A DNA stretch of 64,000 nucleotides from Embiotoca jacksoni (taxonomy: Eukaryota; Chordata; Actinopteri; Embiotocidae). This document shows, piece by piece, positions 1 to 10,553 of this stretch. Numbering within the stretch: the first letter of the stretch is position 1; each line of letters begins with the position of its first letter. Location of the stretch: positions 1,576,183-1,640,182 of the forward strand of contig JAKOON010000066.1 of NCBI GenBank assembly GCA_022577435.1. Direction: 5' to 3'. The position numbers and the translations under genes were made by a program. Below the pieces are notes generated by a model. It did not search any database. It saw only the letters and a list, made by a program, of their open reading frames with translations, and had not been told where the DNA came from.

Positions 1-551
1 AGCAGTTTGCTACTCAGATCGATGGCAAATGGGATACACTACATGGCCAAAGTGTTTTCAAGTCACTTTGTGTGGACAATTTCACAGGAAACACAATATT
101 TCAAAAACAGCCTTATCTCAGCGAGAGAAGCTCAAAAACAGCATAAAACGGCTTTACAGTGACAGGGCTTAAACTAAGTTTTTACAAAGCAGTTTCATAC
201 TCAGAACGATGGCAAATGGGATACACTACATGGCCAAAGTGTTTTCAAGTCACTTTGTGTGGACAATTTCACAGGAAACACAATATTTCAAAAACAGCCT
301 TATCTCAGTGAGAGAAGCTCAAAAACAGCATAAAACTGCATATTAATGCCACGGCTTAAACTAAGTGTTTACTGAGCAGTTTCCTACTCAGAACGATGGC
401 AAATGGGATACACTACATGGCCAAAGTGTTTTCAAGTCACTTTGTGTGGACAATTTCACAGGAAACACAATGTTTCAAAAACAGCCTTATCTCAGCGATA
501 GAAGCTCAAAAACAGCATAAAACTGCATTACAGTGCCACGGCTTAAACTAA
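1..551. repeat. Left-edge segment: (f) c p
   Basis: The window opens inside a type-f monomer (1-177, first bases missing) whose head reads TTTGCTACTCAGATCG. Types c and p follow and lead into the first B. The same head and order recur 6,746 bp downstream. Confidence 0.85.
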
Positions 552-706
552 GTGTTTCTGAACAAATTTCTTCAACAGCAAATGGGATACACTGCATGGC
601 CAATGTGGCTTCACTTTGTGTCTGCAATTAGACAGAAAACAGCATTTCAAGTCTCACTTTCTCAGCCTAATGTAAAACTGCATCACAGCGCCACGGCTTA
701 AACTAA
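552..706. repeat. Representative B monomer (155 bp, divergent)
   Basis: B shares AAATGGGATACACT, CATGGCCAA, CACTTTGTGT and CCACGGCTTAAACTAA with A, so it is a diverged relative. By eye alignment it is shorter by about 8 bases before GCAAATGGG, 5 in the CAAAGTG...CACTTTG region, 4 in the middle, and 15 where A has the GAGAGAAGCTCAAAAACAG block, 32 in total. All 39 copies are nearly identical and nearly all are exactly 155 bp. B never occurs in tandem with itself. Confidence 0.93.
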
Positions 707-1080
707 GTGTTTACAAACAAGTTTCATACTCAGAACTTTGGCAAATGGGATACACTGCATGGACAAAGTGGTTTCAAGTCACTTTGTGTGGACAATTTCA
801 CAGGAAACACAATATTTCAAAAACAGCCTTTTCTCAGTGAGAGAAGCTCAAATACAGCATAAAACTACATATTAATGCCACGGCTTAAACTAAGTGTTTA
901 CTGAGCAGTTTCCTACTCAGATCGATGGCAAATGGGATACACTACATGGCCAAAGTGTTTTCAAGTCACTTTGTGTGGACAATTTCACAGGAAACACAAT
1001 GTTTCAAAAACAGCCTTATCTCAGCGATAGAAGCTCAAAAACAGCATAAAACTGCATTACAGTGCCACGGCTTAAACTAA
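552..1080. repeat. Segment 1: B d p (529 bp)
   Basis: This is the shortest higher-order unit, a trimer of one B and two A monomers. Its p monomer carries ATCGATGG and AATGTTTC. It is matched by segments 6 and 27. Confidence 0.88.
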
Positions 1081-1451
1081 GTGTTTCTGAACAAATTTCT
1101 TCAACAGCAAATGGGATACACTGCATGGCCAATGTGGCTTCACTTTGTGTCTGCAATTAGACAGAAAACAGCATTTCAAGTCTCACTTTCTCAGCCTAAT
1201 GTAAAACTGCATCACAGCGCCACGGCTTAAACTAAGTGTTTACAAACAAGTTTCATACTCAGAACTTTGGCAAATGGGATACACTGCATGGACAAAGTGG
1301 TTTCAAGTCACTTTGTGTGGACAATTTCACAGGAAACACAATATTTCAAAAACAGCCTTATCTCAGTGAGAGAAGCTCAAAAACAGCATAAAACTACTTT
1401 ACAGTGCCAGGGCTTAAACTAAGTGTTTACTGAGCAGTTTCCTACTCAGAA

Positions 1452-1460
1452 CGATGGGAT
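1452..1460. other. 7-bp deletion marker (GATGGGATAC junction)
   Basis: Here GCAAATG is missing from GATGGCAAATGGGAT, giving a 180-bp monomer. The lost unit lies between two ATGG copies, so slippage at microhomology explains it. The same junction occurs near 1452, 4373, 8199, 8721, 18620, 23595, 28011, 30928, 34231, 36430, 39196 and 47853. In every case it is the second monomer after a B and follows a type-e monomer. Confidence 0.85.
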
Positions 1461-1846
1461 ACACTACATGGCCAAAGTGTTTTCAAGGCACTTTGTGTGG
1501 ACAATTTCACAGGAAACACAATATTTCAAAAACAGCCTTATCTCAGTGAGAGAAGCTCAAAAACAGCATAAAACTACTTTACAGTGCCAGGGCTTAAACT
1601 AAGTGTTTACTAAACAGTTTCCTACTCAGAACGATGGCAAATGGGATACACTACATGGCCAAAGTGTTTTCAAGTCACTTTGTGTGGACAATTTCACAGG
1701 AAACACAATATTTCAAAAACAGCCTTATCTCAGCGAGAGAAGCTCAAAAACAGCATAAAACTGCTTTACAGTGCCAGTGTTTAAACTAAGTGTTTACTAA
1801 ACAGTTTCCTACTCAGAACGATGGCAAATGGGATACACTACATGGC

Positions 1847-1869
1847 CAAAGTGTTTTCAAGTCACTTTG
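1847..1869. other. Dyad CAAAGTG-9-CACTTTG within A monomer
   Basis: Seven-base arms (1847-1853 and 1863-1869) are perfect reverse complements around a nine-base loop, and the site recurs in most A monomers. Some variants break it: CCAACGTG, CAAATTG, CAAAGTC and CACTTTCTG. B lacks the left arm. It is a possible cruciform or protein site; function is inference. Confidence 0.75.
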
Positions 1870-1895
1870 TGTGGACAATTTCACAGGAAACACAA
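1867..1895. other. Overlapping dyad TTGTGT-17-ACACAA
   Basis: Six-base arms at 1867-1872 and 1890-1895 are reverse complements. The left arm overlaps the right arm of the CAAAGTG dyad, so the two hairpins would be mutually exclusive. Confidence 0.6.
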
Positions 1896-1901
1896 TATTT
1901 C

Positions 1902-1947
1902 AAAAACAGCCTTATCTCAGTGAGAGAAGCTCAAAAACAGCATAAAA
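1902..1947. other. Helically phased A-tracts
   Basis: A5 runs at 1902-1906 and 1933-1937 and an A4 run at 1944-1947 are spaced 31 and 11 bp, near multiples of one helical turn. This spacing is known to favour intrinsic curvature. Tail types d and d2 convert the second tract to AAATA; d3 also interrupts the third (ATAATAC). Curvature itself is inferred, not measured. Confidence 0.55.
1915..1925. other. Short palindrome TCTCA-G-TGAGA
   Basis: An 11-base odd palindrome sits in the tail half. In CGAGAG-type monomers it becomes TCTC-AGC-GAGA and remains symmetric, so the commonest variants keep the symmetry. The CGATAG (pre-B), GGGAGAG and TGAGAAAAG variants weaken it. Confidence 0.6.
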
Positions 1948-1966
1948 CTGCTTTACAGTGCCAGGG

Positions 1967-1977
1967 CTTAAACTAAG
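1967..1977. other. Monomer-junction dyad CTTA-AAC-TAAG
   Basis: The near-invariant monomer boundary is itself a small dyad and is shared by A and B. In type a monomers it extends to the 8-base palindrome GTTTAAAC. It is the most conserved stretch between monomer types, so it is a natural place for register shifts. Confidence 0.6.
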
Positions 1978-2911
1978 TGTTTACTAAACAGTTTCCTACT
2001 CAGAATGATGGCAAATGGGATACACTACATAGCCAAAGTGTTTTCAAGGCACTTTGTGTGGACAATTTCACAGGAAACACAATATTTCAAAAACAGCCTT
2101 ATCTCAGTGAGAGAAGCTCAAAAACAGCATAAAACTGCATATTAATGCCACAGCTTAAACTAAGTGTTTACTGAGCAGTTTCCTACTCAGAACGATGGTA
2201 AATGGGATACACTACATGGCCAAAGTGTTTTCAAGTCACTTTGTGTGGACAATTTCACAGGAAACACAATATTTCAAAAACAGCCTTATCTCAGCGAGAG
2301 AAGCTCAAAAACAGCGTAAAATGGCTTTACAGTGCCAGGGCTTAAACTAAGTGTTTACTAAGCAGTTTCCTACTCAGATCGATGGCAAATGGGATACACT
2401 ACATGGCCAAAGTGTTTTCAAGTCACTTTGTGTGGACAATTTCACAGGAAACACAATATTTCAAAAACAGCCTTATCTCAGCGAGAGAAGCTCAAAAACA
2501 GCATAAAACGGCTTTACAGTGACAGGGCTTAAACTAAGTTTTTACAAAGCAGTTTCATACTCAGAACGATGGCAAATGGGATACACTACATGGCCAAAGT
2601 GTTTTCAAGTCACTTTGTGTGGACAATTTCACAGGAAACACAATATTTCAAAAACAGCCTTTTCTCAGTGAGAGAAGCTCAAATACAGCATAAAACTACA
2701 TATTAATGCCACGGCTTAAACTAAGTGTTTACTGAGCAGTTTCCTACTCAGAACGATGGCAAATGGGATACACTACATGGCCAAAGTGTTTTCAAGTCAC
2801 TTTGTGTGGACAATTTCACAGGAAACACAATATTTCAAAAACAGCCTTATCTCAGCGATAGAAGCTCAAAAACAGCATAAAACTGCATTACAGTGCCACG
2901 GCTTAAACTAA

Positions 2912-4001
2912 GTGTTTCTGAACAAATTTCTTCAACAGCAAATGGGATACACTGCATGGCCAATGTGGCTTCACTTTGTGTCTGCAATTAGACAGAAAAC
3001 AGCATTTCAAGTCTCACTTTCTCAGCCTAATGTAAAACTGCATCACAGCGCCACGGCTTAAACTAAGTGTTTACAAACAAGTTTCATACTCAGAACTTTG
3101 ACAAATGGGATACACTGCATGGACAAAGTGGTTTCAAGTCACTTTGTGTGGACAATTTCACAGGAAACACAATATTTCAAAAACAGCCTTATCTCAGTGA
3201 GAGAAGCTCAAAAACAGCATAAAACTACTTTACAGTGCCAGGGCTTAAACTAAGTGTTTACTGAGCAGTTTCCTACTCAGAACGATGGCAAATGGGATAC
3301 ACTACATGGCCAAAGTGTTTTCAAGTCACTTTGTGTGGACAATTTCACAGGAAACACAATATTTCAAAAACAGCCTTATCTCAGCGAGAGAAGCTCAAAA
3401 ACAGCATAAAACTGCTTTACAGTGCCAGTGTTTAAACTAAGTGTTTACTAAACAGTTTCCTACTCAGAACGATGACAAATGGGATACACTACATGGCCAA
3501 AGTGTTTTCAAGTCACTTTGTGTGGACAATTTCACAGGAAACACAATATTTCAAAAACAGCCTTATCTCAGTGAGAAAAGCTCAAAAACAGCATAAAACT
3601 GGTTTACAGTGCCGGGGCTTAAACTAAGTGTTTACTAAACAGTTTCCTACTTAGAATGATGGCAAATGGGATACACTACATAGCCAAAGTGTTTTCAAGG
3701 CACTTTGTGTGGACAATTTCACAGGAAACACAATATTTCAAAAACAGCCTTTTCTCAGTGAGAGAAGCTCAAATACAGCATAAAACTACATATTAATGCC
3801 ACGGCTTAAACTAAGTGTTTACTGAGCAGTTTCCTACTCAGAACGATGGCAAATGGGATACACTACATGGCCAAAGTGTTTTCAAGTCACTTTGTGTGGA
3901 CAATTTCACAGGAAACACAATATTTCAAAAACAGCCTTATCTCAGCGATAGAAGCTCAAAAACAGCATAAAACTGCATTACAGTGCCACGGCTTAAACTA
4001 A
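2912..4001. repeat. Segment 3: B e a h d p (1,090 bp)
   Basis: The post-B head has TTTGACAAATGGG, a private change shared with segments 4, 5 and 26. The h monomer carries GATGACAAATG and GAGAAAAGC; the following d has an ACTTAGAATG head. Confidence 0.86.
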
Positions 4002-5832
4002 GTGTTTCTGAACAAATTTCTTCAACAGCAAATGGGATACACTGCATGGCCAATGTGGCTTCACTTTGTGTCTGCAATTAGACAGAAAACAGCATTTCAA
4101 GTCTCACTTTCTCAGCCTAATGTAAAACTGCATCACAGCGCCACGGCTTAAACTAAGTGTTTACAAACAAGTTTCATACTCAGAACTTTGACAAATGGGA
4201 TACACTGCATGGACAAAGTGGTTTCAAGTCACTTTGTGTGGACAATTTCACAGGAAACACAATATTTCAAAAACAGCCTTATCTCAGTGAGAGAAGCTCA
4301 AAAACAGCATAAAACTACTTTACAGTGCCAGGGCTTAAACTAAGTGTTTACTGAGCAGTTTCCTACTCAGAACGATGGGATACACTACATGGCCAAAGTG
4401 TTTTCAAGGCACTTTGTGTGGACAATTTCACAGGAAACACAATATTTCAAAAACAGCCTTATCTCAGTGAGAGAAGCTCAAAAACAGCATAAAACTACTT
4501 TACAGTGCCAGGGCTTAAACTAAGTGTTTACTAAACAGTTTCCTACTCAGAACGATGGCAAATGGGATACACTACATGGCCAAAGTGTTTTCAAGTCACT
4601 TTGTGTGGACAATTTCACAGGAAACACAATATTTCAAAAACAGCCTTATCTCAGCGAGAGAAGCTCAAAAACAGCATAAAACTGCTTTACAGTGCCAGTG
4701 TTTAAACTAAGTGTTTACTAAACAGTTTCCTACTCAGAACGATGGCAAATGGGATACACTACATGGCCAAAGTGTTTTCAAGTCACTTTGTGTGGACAAT
4801 TTCACAGGAAACACAATATTTCAAAAACAGCCTTATCTCAGTGAGAGAAGCTCAAAAACAGCATAAAACTGCTTTACAGTGCCAGGGCTTAAACTAAGTG
4901 TTTACTAAACAGTTTCCTACTCAGAATGATGGCAAATGGGATACACTACATAGCCAAAGTGTTTTCAAGGCACTTTGTGTGGACAATTTCACAGGAAACA
5001 CAATATTTCAAAAACAGCCTTATCTCAGTGAGAGAAGCTCAAAAACAGCATAAAACTGCATATTAATGCCACAGCTTAAACTAAGTGTTTACTGAGCAGT
5101 TTCCTACTCAGAACGATGGTAAATGGGATACACTACATGGCCAAAGTGTTTTCAAGTCACTTTGTGTGGACAATTTCACAGGAAACACAATATTTCAAAA
5201 ACAGCCTTATCTCAGCGAGAGAAGCTCAAAAACAGCGTAAAATGGCTTTACAGTGCCAGGGCTTAAACTAAGTGTTTACTAAGCAGTTTCCTACTCAGAT
5301 CGATGGCAAATGGGATACACTACATGGCCAAAGTGTTTTCAAGTCACTTTGTGTGGACAATTTCACAGGAAACACAATATTTCAAAAACAGCCTTATCTC
5401 AGCGAGAGAAGCTCAAAAACAGCATAAAACGGCTTTACAGTGACAGGGCTTAAACTAAGTTTTTACAAAGCAGTTTCATACTCAGAACGATGGCAAATGG
5501 GATACACTACATGGCCAAAGTGTTTTCAAGTCACTTTGTGTGGACAATTTCACAGGAAACACAATATTTCAAAAACAGCCTTTTCTCAGTGAGAGAAGCT
5601 CAAATACAGCATAAAACTACATATTAATGCCACGGCTTAAACTAAGTGTTTACTGAGCAGTTTCCTACTCAGAACGATGGCAAATGGGATACACTACATG
5701 GCCAAAGTGTTTTCAAGTCACTTTGTGTGGACAATTTCACAGGAAACACAATATTTCAAAAACAGCCTTATCTCAGCGATAGAAGCTCAAAAACAGCATA
5801 AAACTGCATTACAGTGCCACGGCTTAAACTAA
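4002..5832. repeat. Segment 4: B e e a b c2 g f d p (1,831 bp)
   Basis: This is the second copy of segment 2, with the same 7-bp deletion, the same c2 and g markers, and the same total length. Confidence 0.88.
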
Positions 5833-6671
5833 GTGTTTCTGAACAAATTTCTTCAACAGCAAATGGGATACACTGCATGGCCAATGTGGCTTCACTTTGT
5901 GTCTGCAATTAGACAGAAAACAGCATTTCAAGTCTCACTTTCTCAGCCTAATGTAAAACTGCATCACAGCGCCACGGCTTAAACTAAGTGTTTACAAACA
6001 AGTTTCATACTCAGAACTTTGACAAATGGGATACACTGCATGGACAAAGTGGTTTCAAGTCACTTTGTGTGGACAATTTCACAGGAAACACAATATTTCA
6101 AAAACAGCCTTATCTCAGTGAGAGAAGCTCAAAAACAGCATAAAACTACTTTACAGTGCCAGGGCTTAAACTAAGTGTTTACTGAGCAGTTTCCTACTCA
6201 GAACGATGGCAAATGGGATACACTACATGGCCAAAGTGTTTTCAAGTCACTTTGTGTGGACAATTTCACAGGAAACACAATATTTCAAAAAACAGCCTTA
6301 TCTCAGCGAGAGAAGCTCAAAAACAGCATAAAACTGCTTTACAGTGCCAGTGTTTAAACTAAGTGTTTACTAAACAGTTTCCTACTCAGAACGATGACAA
6401 ATGGGATACACTACATGGCCAAAGTGTTTTCAAGTCACTTTGTGTGGACAATTTCACAGGAAACACAATATTTCAAAAACAGCCTTATCTCAGTGAGAAA
6501 AGCTCAAAAACAGCATAAAACTGGTTTACAGTGCCGGGGCTTAAACTAAGTGTTTACTAAACAGTTTCCTACTTAGAATGATGGCAAATGGGATACACTA
6601 CATAGCCAAAGTGTTTTCAAGGCACTTTGTGTGGACAATTTCACAGGAAACACAATATTTCAAAAACAGCC
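4002..6671. repeat. Higher-order repeat, 2,921 bp, copy 2 (incomplete)
   Basis: This copy follows copy 1 directly and stays in register, including the 7-bp deletion monomer, up to the tail switch near 6,670. Confidence 0.83.
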
Positions 6672-7297
6672 TTATCTCAGCGAGAGAAGCTCAAAAACAG
6701 CATAAAATGGCTTTACAGTGCCAGGGCTTAAACTAAGTGTTTACTAAGCAGTTTGCTACTCAGATCGATGGCAAATGGGATACACTACATGGCCAAAGTG
6801 TTTTCAAGTCACTTTGTGTGGACAATTTCACAGGAAACACAATATTTCAAAAACAGCCTTATCTCAGCGAGAGAAGCTCAAAAACAGCATAAAACGGCTT
6901 TACAGTGACAGGGCTTAAACTAAGTTTTTACAAAGCAGTTTCATACTCAGAACGATGGCAAATGGGATACACTACATGGCCAAAGTGTTTTCAAGTCACT
7001 TTGTGTGGACAATTTCACAGGAAACACAATATTTCAAAAACAGCCTTATCTCAGTGAGAGAAGCTCAAAAACAGCATAAAACTGCATATTAATGCCACGG
7101 CTTAAACTAAGTGTTTACTGAGCAGTTTCCTACTCAGAACGATGGCAAATGGGATACACTACATGGCCAAAGTGTTTTCAAGTCACTTTGTGTGGACAAT
7201 TTCACAGGAAACACAATGTTTCAAAAACAGCCTTATCTCAGCGATAGAAGCTCAAAAACAGCATAAAACTGCATTACAGTGCCACGGCTTAAACTAA
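5833..7297. repeat. Segment 5: B e a h g f c p (1,465 bp)
   Basis: It follows segment 3 through h and the ACTTAGAATG head, then switches to a g tail near 6,670 and continues as g f c p. One extra A near 6,290 makes the a monomer 188 bp and creates a chance 60-codon open frame. From about 6,747 it repeats the left edge of the window. Confidence 0.86.
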
Positions 7298-7826
7298 GTG
7301 TTTCTGAACAAATTTCTTCAACAGCAAATGGGATACACTGCATGGCCAATGTGGCTTCACTTTGTGTCTGCAATTAGACAGAAAACAGCATTTCAAGTCT
7401 CACTTTCTCAGCCTAATGTAAAACTGCATCACAGCGCCACGGCTTAAACTAAGTGTTTACAAACAAGTTTCATACTCAGAACTTTGGCAAATGGGATACA
7501 CTGCATGGACAAAGTGGTTTCAAGTCACTTTGTGTGGACAATTTCACAGGAAACACAATATTTCAAAAACAGCCTTTTCTCAGTGAGAGAAGCTCAAATA
7601 CAGCATAAAACTACATATTAATGCCACGGCTTAAACTAAGTGTTTACTGAGCAGTTTCCTACTCAGATCGATGGCAAATGGGATACACTACATGGCCAAA
7701 GTGTTTTCAAGTCACTTTGTGTGGACAATTTCACAGGAAACACAATGTTTCAAAAACAGCCTTATCTCAGCGATAGAAGCTCAAAAACAGCATAAAACTG
7801 CATTACAGTGCCACGGCTTAAACTAA
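7298..7826. repeat. Segment 6: B d p (529 bp)
   Basis: This trimer is equivalent to segment 1 (offset 6,746), including the ATCGATGG head of p. Confidence 0.88.
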
Positions 7827-8348
7827 GTGTTTCTGAACAAATTTCTTCAACAGCAAATGGGATACACTGCATGGCCAATGTGGCTTCACTTTGTGTCTGC
7901 AATTAGACAGAAAACAGCATTTCAAGTCTCACTTTCTCAGCCTAATGTAAAACTGCATCACAGCGCCACGGCTTAAACTAAGTGTTTACAAACAAGTTTC
8001 ATACTCAGAACTTTGGCAAATGGGATACACTGCATGGACAAAGTGGTTTCAAGTCACTTTGTGTGGACAATTTCACAGGAAACACAATATTTCAAAAACA
8101 GCCTTATCTCAGTGAGAGAAGCTCAAAAACAGCATAAAACTACTTTACAGTGCCAGGGCTTAAACTAAGTGTTTACTGAGCAGTTTCCTACTCAGAACGA
8201 TGGGATACACTACATGGCCAAAGTGTTTTCAAGTCACTTTGTGTGGACAATTTCACAGGAAACACAATGTTTCAAAAACAGCCTTATCTCAGCGATAGAA
8301 GCTCAAAAACAGCATAAAACTGCATTACAGTGCCACGGCTTAAACTAA
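7827..8348. repeat. Segment 7: B e p (522 bp)
   Basis: The p monomer carries the 7-bp deletion normally seen on e- or a-tailed monomers. It therefore looks like an intramonomer recombinant that joins an early-half lineage to a p tail and skips the intervening types. Confidence 0.86.
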
Positions 8349-10553
8349 GTGTTTCTGAACAAATTTCTTCAACAGCAAATGGGATACACTGCATGGCCAA
8401 TGTGGCTTCACTTTGTGTCTGCAATTAGACAGAAAACATCATTTCAAGTCTCACTTTCTCAGCCTAATGTAAAACTGCATCACAGCGCCACGGCTTAAAC
8501 TAAGTGTTTACAAACAAGTTTCATACTCAGAACTTTGGCAAATGGGATACACTGCATGGACAAAGTGGTTTCAAGTCACTTTGTGTGGACAATTTCACAG
8601 GAAACACAATATTTCAAAAACAGCCTTATCTCAGTGAGAGAAGCTCAAAAACAGCATAAAACTACTTTACAGTGCCAGGGCTTAAACTAAGTGTTTACTG
8701 AGCAGTTTCCTACTCAGAACGATGGGATACATTACATGGCCAAAGTGTTTTCAAGTCACTTTGTGTGGACAATTTCACAGGAAACACAATATTTCAAAAA
8801 CAGCCTTATCTCAGCGAGAGAAGCTCAAAAACAGCATAAAACTGCTTTACAGTGCCAGTGTTTAAACTAAGTGTTTACTAAACAGTTTCCTACTCAGAAC
8901 GATGGCAAATGGGATACACTACATGGCCAACGTGTTTTCAAGTCACTTTGTGTGGACAATTTGACAGGAAACACAATATTTCAAAAACAGCCTTATCTCA
9001 GTGAGAGAAGCTCAAAAACAGCATAAAACTGCTTTACAGTGCCAGGGCTTAAACTAAGTGTTTACTAAACAGTTTCCTACTCAGAATGATGGCAAATGGG
9101 ATACACTACATAGCCAAAGTGTTTTCAAGGCACTTTGTGTGGACAATTTCACAGGAAACACAATATTTCAAAAACAGCCTTATCTCAGTGAGAGAAGCTC
9201 AAAAACAGCATAAAACTGCATATTAATGCCACAGCTTAAACTAAGTGTTTACTGAGCAGTTTCCTACTCAGAACGATGGTAAATGGGATACACTACATGG
9301 CCAAAGTGTTTTCAAGTCACTTTGTGTGGACAATTTCACAGGAAACACAATATTTCAAAAACAGCCTTATCTCAGCGAGAGAAGCTCAAAAACAGCATAA
9401 AATGGCTTTATAGTGCCAGGGCTTAAACTAAGTGTTTACTAAGCAGTTTGCTACTCAGATCGATGGCAAATGGGATACACTACATGGCCAAATTGTTTTC
9501 AAGTCACTTTGTGTGGACAATTTCACAGGAAACACAATATTTCAAAAACAGCCTTATCTCAGCGAGAGAAGCTCAAAAACAGCATAAAACGGCTTTACAG
9601 TGACAGGGCTTAAACTAAGTTTTTACAAAGCAGTTTCGTACTCAGAACGATGGCAAATGGGATACACTACATGGCCAAAGTGTTTTCAAGTCACTTTGTG
9701 TGGACAATTTCACAGGAAACACAATATTTCAAAAACAGCCTTTTCTCAGTGAGAGAAGCTCAAATACAGCATAAAACTACATATTAATGCCACGGCTTAA
9801 ACTAAGTGTTTACTGAGCAGTTTCCTACTCAGAACGATGGCAAATGGGATACACTACATGGCCAAAGTGTTTTCAAGTCACTTTGTGTGGACAATTTCGC
9901 AGGAAACACAATATTTCAAAAACAGCCTTTTCTCAGTGAGAGAAGCTCAAATACAGCATAAAACTACATATTAATGCCACGGCTTAAACTAAGTGTTTAC
10001 TGAGCAGTTTCCTACTCAGAACGATGGCAAATGGGATACACTACATGGCCAAAGTGTTTTCAAGTCACTTTGTGTGGACAATTTCACAGGAAACACAATA
10101 TTTCAAAAACAGCCTTATCTCAGGGAGAGAAGCTCAAAAACAGCATAAAACGGCTTTACAGTGACAGGGCTTAAACTAAGTTTTTACAAAGCAGTTTCAT
10201 ACTCAGAACGATGGCAAATGGGATACACTACATGGCCAAAGTGTTTTCAAGTCACTTTGTGTGGACAATTTCACAGGAAACACAATATTTCAAAAACAGC
10301 CTTATCTCAGTGAGAGAAGCTCAAAAACAGCATAAAACTGCATATTAATGCCACGGCTTAAACTAAGTGTTTACTGAGCAGTTTCCTACTCAGAACGATG
10401 GCAAATGGGATACACTACATGGCCAAAGTGTTTTCAAGTCACTTTGTGTGGACAATTTCACAGGAAACACAATGTTTCAAAAACAGCCTTATCTCAGTGA
10501 TAGAAGCTCAAAAACAGCATAAAACTGCATTACAGTGCCACGGCTTAAACTAA
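8349..10553. repeat. Segment 8: B e a b c2 g2 f d d f c p (2,205 bp)
   Basis: The a monomer has the 7-bp deletion and GATACATTAC. The b monomer has CCAACGTG and TTTGACAGG. The first f has CAAATTG, and the second d introduces TTCGCAGG near 9,897. The following f has CAGGGAGAG. This segment joins e-type units on its left to d-type units on its right. Confidence 0.86.

Larger units (their letters stand above)
1790..1976. repeat. Representative A monomer (187 bp, tail type b)
   Basis: This copy is exactly 187 bp and about 38% G+C (72 of 187). It starts GTGTTTACTAAACAG. It then carries the segment ACGATGGCAAATGGGATACA, the conserved TGGCCAAAGTG, the TTTCACAGGAAACACAA block, two A5 tracts, and the tail GCTTTACAGTGCCAGGG. 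Other A monomers differ from it mainly in the first 35 bases, at single diagnostic sites in the middle, and in the tail. Its length is close to a common nucleosome repeat length, which is suggestive only. Confidence 0.95.
1081..2911. repeat. Segment 2: B e e a b c2 g f d p (1,831 bp)
   Basis: Ten monomers. The second e has the 7-bp deletion and CAAGGC. The c2 monomer has TGATGG, CATAGCC and CAAGGC; the g monomer has GATGGTAA and GCGTAAAATGG. Segment 4, 2,921 bp downstream, has the same order, length and markers. Confidence 0.88.
1081..4001. repeat. Higher-order repeat, 2,921 bp (16 monomers), copy 1
   Basis: It comprises segments 2 and 3. Corresponding markers and B starts recur at an offset of 2,921: 1081 to 4002, 2912 to 5833, and GATGGTAA 2191 to 5112. 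The match is lost near 3,750, where a d tail here faces a g tail in copy 2. Confidence 0.85.

Noticed and set aside
81..100. Resemblance of ACAATTTCACAGGAAACA to the lac operator / reverse-primer region of cloning vectors
   Set aside because: The vector sequence has two additional bases, and the match ends after about 18 bases. It is present in nearly every A monomer, so it is chance similarity, not contamination. It could cause mispriming or false vector-screen hits.
118..140. Half-monomer ancestry (CAGTTTCCTACTCAG resembling CAGCCTTATCTCAG about 105 bp apart)
   Set aside because: The similarity covers only about 15 bases and does not extend, so an internal duplication origin cannot be supported.
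6175..6357. Open frames of 60-94 codons at 6175, 31434, 32585, 40468, 43803, 47274 and 48596
   Set aside because: All are translations of the same monomer stretch. Most are opened by one-base indels or substitutions that shift or remove a stop, and several lie in the probable error cluster.
9893..9910. CENP-B box in the TTCGCAGGAAACACA variant
   Set aside because: TTCG, the central A and the first C fit the box core, but the final GGG is ACA. Most monomers have TTCA instead of TTCG. There is no convincing box in A or B.
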